From contig JADKDR010000004.1 of NCBI GenBank assembly GCA_016714535.1, positions 1 through 64,000 of the forward strand: a DNA stretch of 64,000 nucleotides, written 5' to 3'. Positions 54,666 to 62,116 of the stretch are shown here, piece after piece (positions within the stretch are counted from its first letter, which is position 1; each line of letters begins with the position of its first letter). Below the pieces are notes generated by a model. The model was not told the DNA's origin. It searched no databases and saw only the letters and a program-made list of their open reading frames with translations. This DNA comes from Bacteroidota bacterium. GTDB lineage: Bacteria; Bacteroidota; Bacteroidia; AKYH767-A; OLB10. The position numbers were made by a program, and so were the translations under genes.

Positions 54666-54965
54666 TTATAAATGTTGTTGTATAATTTGCTCCAGTTGCT
54701 GTGCTGCAACCACTCCGGATTTACGCCACACAATACTTCCGTTTTTAAAAAGAATCAAGGTAGGTATACTCTGTATGTTATACGTTTGCGCTGCTGCCTG
54801 AGCGCTGTCAACATCAACTTTAATAATTTTAATGGCATCTCCCATTTTTGATTTAAGCTCAACAAGTATTGGCTTCATCTGCTTGCATGGACCACACCAA
54901 TCTGCATAAAAATCGACAAGGGTGGGCGTTGGGCTTTGTATTACTTGTGAAAACGTTGGTTGCAT
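54666..54965 (-). CDS. Thioredoxin
   Basis: 99 residues. DFYADWCGPCKQMKPILVEL carries the WCGPC active site; IQSIPTLILFKNG has the cis-proline. It is a cytoplasmic thiol reductant with the normal single-domain length. It forms a short series with the DUF983 gene, and a rhodanese gene lies further upstream on the same strand. The interval 54966-55256 has no convincing gene; a short minus-strand stretch there resembles a decayed protein tail. Confidence 0.93.
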   Translation of the reverse strand: MQPTFSQVIQSPTPTLVDFYADWCGPCKQMKPILVELKSKMGDAIKIIKVDVDSAQAAAQTYNIQSIPTLILFKNGSIVWRKSGVVAAQQLEQIIQQHL

Positions 54966-55256
54966 TTCTTATTTATTTTTTACTACGCCTATTTTTGTGT
55001 GTATGATTATTACGAATGTTATCGAATTAGAAATAAGACAAGCACCTTCTGATTTTTGCAACATGCATTCTGTCTTTTTTTAATCACTTTTATGTTTAAT
55101 GATTACGATTTACTCTAAAATAACTTTGGCCATTTTGAACTTACCATTTACTTGCACCAGCTTGCCTTTTGCATTGTATGTGAATGAAGCGAATTACGAT
55201 TTTGAATTTTCGGCAATGGCAAGAAACTTGGTCTTGATACAAATGTGCTTTGTCCA

Positions 55257-55574
55257 CTATTTTTCAAGTTTACTTTTCAACCCTTGCCATCCTCCGCCAT
55301 TGTGCACCTGAGCAAATCCATGTGATTGAAAAATACCTTTGGCAGTAGCACTGCGCATACCCGAAGCACAACAGGTAATTACCGGCTTATCCTTATTAAT
55401 TTTGGATAGTTGCTTTGGCAGATTTTGCAAAGGAATATTTATGCTGCCATGTATATGACCTTGTGCATACTCACCGGGTGAGCGTACATCTATAATCTGG
55501 GCGCCTTGATTTTTTAACTCGGCAAAATCAATTGTTGGGCCAATACCCAACATTTGTTTCAATGTATCAATCAT
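55257..55574 (-). CDS. Single-domain rhodanese
   Basis: 105 residues. IIDVRSPGEYAQGHIHGSINIP, then the active loop TCCASGMRSATAKG with cysteines, and HNGGGWQGL at the end, as in GlpE/PspE-type sulfurtransferases. It accepts sulfane sulfur and passes it to thiols. It lies 14 bases after the DUF2892 gene, a pairing like that of YgaP, where the two parts are fused. Confidence 0.92.
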   Translation of the reverse strand: MIDTLKQMLGIGPTIDFAELKNQGAQIIDVRSPGEYAQGHIHGSINIPLQNLPKQLSKINKDKPVITCCASGMRSATAKGIFQSHGFAQVHNGGGWQGLKSKLEK

Positions 55575-55588
55575 GATTTTTTACTTGA

Positions 55589-55789
55589 TTACTTTTTACG
55601 TGTAGAGATTCCGAATGGAAAATACAATGGACAAAAACTAATTAAACTTGTAAGCACAAAAACTACAGCCAAGACTAGCAAAACGATTGCTACTGTGCCT
55701 GAAATAATATTAGCATAATACAAACCTGCAATTGCTAAAGCTACTAAGATTCGAATTGCCTTATCGGCAGTACCCATATTTGGTTTCAT
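55589..55789 (-). CDS. DUF2892 (YgaP-like inner-membrane) protein
   Basis: 66 residues with two helices. MKPNMGTADKAIRILVALAI and the end FCPLYFPFGISTRKK fit DUF2892. In YgaP the same element anchors a rhodanese to the membrane; here the rhodanese is the next gene. Upstream is a Crp-type regulator. Confidence 0.9.
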   Translation of the reverse strand: MKPNMGTADKAIRILVALAIAGLYYANIISGTVAIVLLVLAVVFVLTSLISFCPLYFPFGISTRKK

Positions 55790-55873
55790 TTTTTTTGATT
55801 TTAAATGTTAGACTTAAACTTTATTTATTGATGCAAAGATTCACTAAGTAAAATTGCCATACAGCAACTTTTG

Positions 55874-56494
55874 TTACATAACTGTAATTTTATTTCGCCC
55901 CAGCTGAATAAGGCCCTCCGTTTCCATTTGTTTTAATAAACGGGAAACAACCACACGTGCAGTACCAAGTTCCGATGCCAGTTGCTCGTGAGTAAGCTGT
56001 ATGGGCTGTCGGTTGTTTATTTCGCTTTTTCGAACAAGTGTTTCGTGCAAGCGCTGATCTAACTTTTTAAATGCTATCGAGTTTACCACTTCCAGTAATT
56101 CTTCAAATCGTTTGTGGTATAACCTGAAAATATAATCAAGCCATTCGGGAAACTCCGCAATAAGTTTACTTACTTTCTCAATAGGAATAAGAAGTATTTC
56201 TGTGGGTTCATCGGCAATGGCTTTTATTTTGCTTGTTTCGTGATGCATACCTCCAAGAAATGACATTATGCAACTTTCGCCTGGCAATATATAGTAAAGT
56301 AATATTTCATGATTTTCATCATCGGCCTGTGTTACTCTTATAACACCCCGAAGCACAATGGGTATAGCGCGTATATACGCATTCTCGTTAACGATAATAT
56401 CGCCTTCCTCATAGGTTTTAGAAATGCCATACGATACTAACCTGCTGCGCAATTCGGAAGTTGCTATAAATTTATTTATCAGATGGGTATTCAT
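55874..56494 (-). CDS. Crp/Fnr family transcription regulator
   Basis: 206 residues. The cyclic-nucleotide-like beta roll is at about 20-120 (EEGDIIVNENAYIRAIPIVLRGVIRVTQ, then YYILPGESCIMSFLGG). The helix-turn-helix is at 165-205: THEQLASELGTARVVVSRLLKQMETEGLI. The recognition helix has valine where Fnr has its base-reading glutamate, but SR is kept. No N-terminal Cys cluster for an Fe-S centre is present, so it is not a direct O2 sensor of the Fnr kind. It lies close to the receiver-Crp gene on the same strand. Confidence 0.9.
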   Translation of the reverse strand: MNTHLINKFIATSELRSRLVSYGISKTYEEGDIIVNENAYIRAIPIVLRGVIRVTQADDENHEILLYYILPGESCIMSFLGGMHHETSKIKAIADEPTEILLIPIEKVSKLIAEFPEWLDYIFRLYHKRFEELLEVVNSIAFKKLDQRLHETLVRKSEINNRQPIQLTHEQLASELGTARVVVSRLLKQMETEGLIQLGRNKITVM

Positions 56495-56526
56495 ACTTTA
56501 CTTTTTGTTGATGTTGTCGGCTTTTA

Positions 56527-57588
56527 TTAATTTTTCATCTCGGCCAATTTTCTCTCATTAAGCAGCACAATTTTTCCTGCTGAAATTTCTATAAGCCTTT
56601 CTTCTTTAAAATCGCTGAGAGTTCGTATCAGACTTTCGGTGGCTGTGCCGGCTATACTTGCCAGATCATCTCGCGATATAGCTATGCTAAATACTGCGTC
56701 TTTATCTTTTTGATATCTGTTGCGCAATTGTATAAGTGCTTCGGCTACACGTTTGCGTACACTGCTATAAGCAAGTTCAATAAGTTTTTCCTGATGTTCA
56801 TTAATGTTATTGGTAAGTATATGCATAAACCTTCGCGCCACTTCGCGATTACTAAATATGAGTGAAGTAACATCCTCTTTAGGCAAAAAGGTAATCTCGC
56901 TATCTTCTAGTGCTTGTGCCGATTCGCCATACATACTATCTTCAAACAAACTGCTATATCCAAAAAACTCGCCCTCGCGCAGCAGCGAAGTTACAAACTC
57001 GCGTCCATGTTCGTGTATCTTATATACTTTTACTTTGCCCTTATTGATAAAGTAAATTCCCAGTGGGTAATTACCTTCCAGATATATGTGCTGCTTTTTC
57101 TTATATTGATTAATCTTTCGGCCTGCCACAAATTTTTCTAACGCATCCTTGCCGCGTATATCTCCTATGAATCCCGAAATCCCTTCCAGATCATTTGAAT
57201 ATTCTCGCTTAAGGTGCTCAATTTTTTTCAGTCTGCTTTCTACTGCATTCAGTAATTCAATTTTGTCAAATGGTTTGGTTATATAATCATCGGCACCCAT
57301 TTCCATACCTTTTCGCATATCGCTCCGCTCAGCCTTTGCTGTTAAAAATATAAATGGTATAGAAGCCGTATCGATGTTCTTGCTGAGCATATGCAACACG
57401 CCATAACCATCCAATACGGGCATCATGATATCGCAAATAATCAAGTCGGGCTTATGCTGCAATACTTGCTCTACACCTTGCTTACCTTCGGCTGCAGTAG
57501 CTACTTCGTAACCGGCAAGTTCAAGAATTTCGGCAGTATTCTCCCGCACTTCTTTATTATCTTCTATTAACAGTATTTTTATCATCAT
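56527..57588 (-). CDS. Response regulator: receiver plus Crp-type sensor and HTH domains
   Basis: 353 residues. The CheY-like receiver (1-120): ILLIEDNKEVRENTAEIL, phospho-acceptor CDIMMPVLDGYG, LTAKAERSDMRKG and ITKPF. The Crp part: YLEGNYPLGIYFINKGKVKVYK, FGYSSLFED, and a C-terminal HTH ISRDDLASIAGTATESLIRTLSDFKEERLI. Here the recognition helix keeps E and R of the E-x-x-x-R pattern that reads TGA half-sites. A PAS histidine kinase lies just upstream and is the likely partner. Candidate binder of TGACTTTTATCA sites. Confidence 0.9.
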   Translation of the reverse strand: MMIKILLIEDNKEVRENTAEILELAGYEVATAAEGKQGVEQVLQHKPDLIICDIMMPVLDGYGVLHMLSKNIDTASIPFIFLTAKAERSDMRKGMEMGADDYITKPFDKIELLNAVESRLKKIEHLKREYSNDLEGISGFIGDIRGKDALEKFVAGRKINQYKKKQHIYLEGNYPLGIYFINKGKVKVYKIHEHGREFVTSLLREGEFFGYSSLFEDSMYGESAQALEDSEITFLPKEDVTSLIFSNREVARRFMHILTNNINEHQEKLIELAYSSVRKRVAEALIQLRNRYQKDKDAVFSIAISRDDLASIAGTATESLIRTLSDFKEERLIEISAGKIVLLNERKLAEMKN

Positions 57589-57718
57589 ATAACATTTTTT
57601 TATCCTTAGTAAACAATCTTGCAGCTTAAAATCTAATCTCGTTTTTTAATTATGAGTCATCTTATCTGAGTAGTACATTATTCTTTACATGTACATTACC
57701 GGGGGTTAGATACTTGAT

Positions 57719-58975
57719 TCAACTTCTGCTTTGTGGCTGTTTATTTTCTAGCGTAATGGCAATGCAAGTTCCCTTATTCAATTCACTTTCAATTTCGATA
57801 TACCCATTCAACAACTCAACATAATTAGCTACAATGTTTAAGCCGAGCCCTGTACCTTGCACATTAAGAGCATTCTTTCCTCTGAAAAAACGCTCGAACA
57901 AGTGTTTCTTATCTTCGTTGCTAATACCCATTCCATAATCTCTAATACTCAATTTTGTGATATCTGCACCTGTGTTTATTTGCAATTCAATTGGTTTGTT
58001 TTCGTCAGAAAATTTTATGGCGTTACTAAGCAAATTAATAATGATGTTTCGTAACATTTTCTTATCCGAATAAATTTCGGTGGCCCCTGAATATTCTAAT
58101 TCTATATGTTGCCCTAGCTTTAGTAAGCCCGATATATCGCTTTTTATTTCGCTGGCAAGGTCATGTAAATTAAACATGGTTGGTTCAGCATATGCTTTCC
58201 CTTCTTCAATTTTACTAATAGACAGAAAATCGCTTAGTATATCATTAAGGTTATTTACTGCCGATTTTATCCTGCTTACATGCTTCTCCCTTTTTTCGTG
58301 TTGTTCGGTAGTCTGATATTCTCCAATGAGCGATGCCGATGACAAGATGGTTGTAAGCGGTGTTCTGAACTCATGCGATGCCATCGAAATAAATCTTGTT
58401 TTTAGTTCGTTCAATTCCTTTTCTTTAGCTAACGCAATCTTCAATTCATCTTTCGATTTTTCTAACTGACCAAGCGCTTCACTCAACACTTTAGTACGGT
58501 CGCTTACTTTTATTTCGAGCCGTTCGTTTGATGCACGCAATTCACCGGTAAGCATTTCAAGCTCTGCTTTATTCTCAATTATTCGTTGTTCTGCTTTCTT
58601 ACGCAGGGTAATATCCACCAGGAATGCAATGACATACTTATCGGTGCCAGCAGTAAATGGCGACAAACTAATTTCAATAGGGAACTCGCTGCCATCCTTT
58701 CGCTTTGCAAACAAGTCTATGCCTAAACCCATCGAACGCGAGTGAGGGTTGGTATTATACTTACCTCTATGTGCAGCATGATTCCCGGCAAAACGCGCAG
58801 GTATAAGGCATTCTACTGTTTTACCTACCAATTCTTCCTGGGTATATTGAAACAGTCGCTCAGTAGCCGGATTTATTAATTGAATGTCTCCACTTTGCCC
58901 GGTTACTATGATACTTTCGGTAACATTGATAAACAACGCTTCCAAAAGGTTTTGCTTTTCTATTGCACTCTTCAT
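57719..58975 (-). CDS. PAS-domain sensor histidine kinase
   Basis: 418 residues, cytoplasmic. The PAS domain is at about 10-125 (EALFINVTESIIVTGQSGDI, PATERLFQYTQEELVG), then a PAC end and a coiled-coil of about 60 residues. HisKA: FISMASHEFRTPLTTILSSASL with the phospho-histidine. The HATPase has NIIINLLSNAIKFS (N box), DYGMGIS and GTGLGLNIVANY. No membrane segment and no obvious heme ligand cluster. It probably phosphorylates the receiver-Crp protein 130 bp downstream. It has its own upstream TGATATATATCA. Confidence 0.92.
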   Translation of the reverse strand: MKSAIEKQNLLEALFINVTESIIVTGQSGDIQLINPATERLFQYTQEELVGKTVECLIPARFAGNHAAHRGKYNTNPHSRSMGLGIDLFAKRKDGSEFPIEISLSPFTAGTDKYVIAFLVDITLRKKAEQRIIENKAELEMLTGELRASNERLEIKVSDRTKVLSEALGQLEKSKDELKIALAKEKELNELKTRFISMASHEFRTPLTTILSSASLIGEYQTTEQHEKREKHVSRIKSAVNNLNDILSDFLSISKIEEGKAYAEPTMFNLHDLASEIKSDISGLLKLGQHIELEYSGATEIYSDKKMLRNIIINLLSNAIKFSDENKPIELQINTGADITKLSIRDYGMGISNEDKKHLFERFFRGKNALNVQGTGLGLNIVANYVELLNGYIEIESELNKGTCIAITLENKQPQSRS

Positions 58976-59092
58976 CTACAATCTTTCGATAAATGTAACT
59001 AAATTTATTGCCACCGGGGTGTATGATATTATATCCTGCAAAAAAAATTGCAATGCTCATGTGATAACCTGTGTTTGTATCATGTTTCAATA

Positions 59093-59104
59093 TGATATAT
59101 ATCA
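59093..59104. promoter_or_regulatory. TGATATATATCA perfect palindrome between the kinase and the TlpA-like gene
   Basis: TGA-N6-TCA, fully palindromic, 118 bp upstream of the histidine kinase start and 108 bp before 59212 on the other strand. The inner bases differ from the TGACTTTTATCA copies, so it is weaker evidence. Confidence 0.35.
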
Positions 59105-59211
59105 TAAAAATAATTTTTGGCGTTAAAAAAAAGAGGTCTGTACGCTAACGTTTTTCAAACTCCAACAGATGAAATCCATTTCCTTTTGTTGAAATAACAT
59201 ATCTTTATGGC

Positions 59212-60381
59212 ATGTTAAAAACAGCACTTATTATTGGTTACTGGCGCGCAGTTCTATCCCTGTCTGGTGGAAATGAGCTACCCTTTATAATGGATATTCA
59301 TGAAGATGGAGATAAAACCACTATTGAAATTATAAATGCAGAAGAGCGCATAAAAATAGATGACTATCGTATAGAAGGTGATTCCATTTTTATTCGAATG
59401 CCATTGTTTGATTCGGAAATAAGAGCACAGCTTACAAGCAAAAAAATGACCGGCATTTACATCAATCATAACCGGACAACACTAAATCAAATTCCATTTA
59501 CTGCAGAGTATGATAATCATACACGTTTCGAATTCAATCATCGTACACCTGCTCCGGTATTGCAAAAAAAATATATTACCCAGTTCAGCAAAGGCACGCC
59601 AGATGAATCGAAAGCGGTTGCCATAATTTCTCAAAATGGGAAAATTATTCGTGCCACATTTCTTACTACCACAGGCGATTACCGCTTTCTGGAAGGCGTG
59701 GCAGATAATGATAGCCTAAAGCTGTCGTGCTTTGATGGTGCTCATGCATTTTTATTTTTAGCAAAAATTAATGGCGATAGTATATGTGGCACCTTCTATT
59801 CGGGCATACACCACAGCGAACCATTTGTAGCTTATGCCAATGATACGGTTGCACTGCCAAGCGCTTATGAACTTACTTATCTTAAAAAAGGTTATAGCAC
59901 CATTGATTTTTCCTTCCCTAATGAAAAGGGAATTACCGTAAGCAACCGCGACCAACGGTACAAAAACAAAGTCATCATTATCACCATTATGGGTACCTGG
60001 TGCCCCAACTGTATGGACGAAGCCGAGTACCTGTCTTCATTTTATACTAAAAACAAGAATCAGGGAATTGAAATAATTGGTTTGGCTTTTGAAAAAGACA
60101 CTAGCCTAACCAAGTTCATAGCCAATGTACAACGTATACGAAACCGCTTTGGCCTTGAATACGAAATTTTGCTTGCCGGCAAAGCCGCTAAGGAGGAAGC
60201 CTCTAAAGCTTTGCCCATGCTAAATGCCGTGTTAGGTTACCCTACAACCATTGTAATTGACAAAAAAGGACGGGCACGAAAAATACATACTGGATTTAGC
60301 GGGCCGGCAACTGGCAAACATTTTATTGACTTTAAAAATGATTTTGAACAATTAGTTTTTAATCTGTTGAAAGAAAAATAG
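59212..60381 (+). CDS. TlpA-like thioredoxin-fold protein with an N-terminal beta domain
   Basis: 389 residues. A C-terminal thioredoxin domain (about 235-385) has IITIMGTWCPNCMDEAEYLSSFY (CxxC), IEIIGLAFEKDTSL and YPTTIVIDKKGRARKIHTGF. The N-terminal ~230 residues are beta-rich and start ALIIGYWRAVLSLSGGNELPF. Relatives are usually exported, yet no signal peptide is visible at ATG 59212 and the frame runs on upstream without ATG to 59173, so the annotated start may be wrong or the leader disrupted. A periplasmic disulfide-reductase role is probable. Confidence 0.8.
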   Translation: MLKTALIIGYWRAVLSLSGGNELPFIMDIHEDGDKTTIEIINAEERIKIDDYRIEGDSIFIRMPLFDSEIRAQLTSKKMTGIYINHNRTTLNQIPFTAEYDNHTRFEFNHRTPAPVLQKKYITQFSKGTPDESKAVAIISQNGKIIRATFLTTTGDYRFLEGVADNDSLKLSCFDGAHAFLFLAKINGDSICGTFYSGIHHSEPFVAYANDTVALPSAYELTYLKKGYSTIDFSFPNEKGITVSNRDQRYKNKVIIITIMGTWCPNCMDEAEYLSSFYTKNKNQGIEIIGLAFEKDTSLTKFIANVQRIRNRFGLEYEILLAGKAAKEEASKALPMLNAVLGYPTTIVIDKKGRARKIHTGFSGPATGKHFIDFKNDFEQLVFNLLKEK

Positions 60382-60490
60382 CTGAAAGTCCCTTACTTGC
60401 AGCCTTTTTGGGCATAAATGTTTGACCTTATTGTTTGTGAGGCAAGAATTATTTTATATTTACAACTTCAAACAAAGCATTTTCTTTTAG

Positions 60491-62089
60491 ATGAAAAAGT
60501 ATTTATTTAAAGTTATTACGATTTTGATTGCATCCTTACAGTGCAATGCTCAATTATGGACAACGGACAATGTGATTGTTACCGTGCAGCCGGGAGTAAC
60601 AGTTACCGTGCAAGGCGATATTCAAAATCAAAACCTGGGTCGTTTTGATAATAATGGCACCATCGAACTTTCGGGCAATTGGATACATAATTCTGCCAAT
60701 AATTGCTTTGGTACAACGACCGGTACCGTATCGCTGAATGGCGTCAACCAAACCATTGGTGGCACTAACACCACTGCATTTAATAACTTACAACTAAATG
60801 GAACAGGCACAAAAACACTTTTAATAAACACCATTGTTGGAGGAGCGTATGTAACCCCAGTAGGTGTATTATCATTAGGTACACGCAATCTTGATTTAAA
60901 TACAAGAACCCTTACAGTGGCCAATGCCGGTACAGGAGCTATAACCCGCACTACCGGTTTTATTATTAGCGAAACACCTCCTGCTTCGGGCTATGGCAAT
61001 ATTCAATGGAATATTGGCACCGGTACCGGCAGTTATGTATTTCCATTTGGCAATGCTACCACTTCCAATTACCTGCCTCTTACCATAAATATAACTACAG
61101 CCGGGGTTGGCGCAACGGGCAATATTATGGCAGCTACCTATCCAACCACCACCAACGTTACACCAAACAATCGTCCTTTGCCTCCTCCTGTGCCAAGCAC
61201 CATACAACTTTGGAGTGGACTCGAAAATTCGCAAAGCCTTAACGATCGCTGGTGGCCAATGACTTCGGCCAACTATGGTACTTTACCATTATCAACCATG
61301 ACGTTTACTTATCGCGATAGCGAATGGGATGGTAGCGGTGGTAGTACCAATACCATTACCGAAGCTAATCTGGGTGCCCAAAGACACAATGGTGTAGCCG
61401 GATGGGTGCAAGCGCCTGCCGGAACTTGCAATACCAGCGCCAACACAGTATCCATAACTGGCGTTAATGCCTACAATGTAGCATGGGTATTAGTAGAAAA
61501 AGATCAACCCTTACCTATAGAATTACTTGCCTTTGATGCCATTCTTAATAGCGAAAAAAAAACTGATATAACATGGACTGTGGCGAGCGAAGATGATGTA
61601 CTATATTATGATGTTGAACGCTCGCGCGATAATTATACTTTCAGTTTCCTTGAAAAAGTAAATGCCAAAGGAAACGCCAAATCGACTACCAATTATGCAA
61701 CCATTGATTTCTCTCCATACTTAGGACTCACATACTATCGCCTTAAAATACATAAAACGGATGGATCAATTAAATACTCGAATGTACGTGTTGTAAATCT
61801 TACAACAAATGCAATCATGGCAATAAATCTATATCCTAATCCGGCTTCTGATAATACCACGTTACACATTACGGTGCTAAAAGAAGAAATGATTACTAAT
61901 GATTTTAGAATTGAATTTGTAGATATGCTTGGCAAAGTTGTTGCAGCACAAGCTGTGCAGCGTGAGCATCTAATAAAAGATAAAACGCTGGTGCTTAACT
62001 TACAATCGTTAGCACCTGCTGCATATATGATTCGGATAACAGATGGCGCTTCAACTTTACACTCAGTAAAATTGTTGGTGCAGCGGTAA
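60491..62089 (+). CDS. Secreted surface protein with T9SS sorting tail
   Basis: 532 residues; signal peptide ends near CNAQ. The mature part is Gly/Thr/Asn-rich repeats (NLGRFDNNGTIELSGNW, VSLNGVNQTIGGTNTTAFNN) like autotransporter-style beta-helix segments, then a fibronectin-like domain (ITWTVASEDDVLYYDVERS...YYRLKIHKTDGSIKYSN). The tail INLYPNPASDNTTLHI...AAYMIRITDGAST is a T9SS type A sorting domain. No enzyme motif. It may be cell-surface or matrix-related, paired with the repeat protein just downstream (27-bp gap). Confidence 0.82.
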   Translation: MKKYLFKVITILIASLQCNAQLWTTDNVIVTVQPGVTVTVQGDIQNQNLGRFDNNGTIELSGNWIHNSANNCFGTTTGTVSLNGVNQTIGGTNTTAFNNLQLNGTGTKTLLINTIVGGAYVTPVGVLSLGTRNLDLNTRTLTVANAGTGAITRTTGFIISETPPASGYGNIQWNIGTGTGSYVFPFGNATTSNYLPLTINITTAGVGATGNIMAATYPTTTNVTPNNRPLPPPVPSTIQLWSGLENSQSLNDRWWPMTSANYGTLPLSTMTFTYRDSEWDGSGGSTNTITEANLGAQRHNGVAGWVQAPAGTCNTSANTVSITGVNAYNVAWVLVEKDQPLPIELLAFDAILNSEKKTDITWTVASEDDVLYYDVERSRDNYTFSFLEKVNAKGNAKSTTNYATIDFSPYLGLTYYRLKIHKTDGSIKYSNVRVVNLTTNAIMAINLYPNPASDNTTLHITVLKEEMITNDFRIEFVDMLGKVVAAQAVQREHLIKDKTLVLNLQSLAPAAYMIRITDGASTLHSVKLLVQR

Positions 62090-62116
62090 GCGGCTCTGTT
62101 TTATTTAAGTAAAGAA

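Noticed and set aside
54966..55256. Plus-strand 70-codon frame and a minus-strand tail reading YNAKGKLVQVNGKFKMAKVIL
   Set aside because: The plus frame has no features. The minus stretch looks like a protein tail but has upstream stops and no start, so it is at most a remnant.
60431..60462. Bacteroidota-type promoter (TTG and TATATTTA) before the 60491 gene
   Set aside because: The -7 box deviates from TAnnTTTG and spacing is ambiguous; too weak to list.
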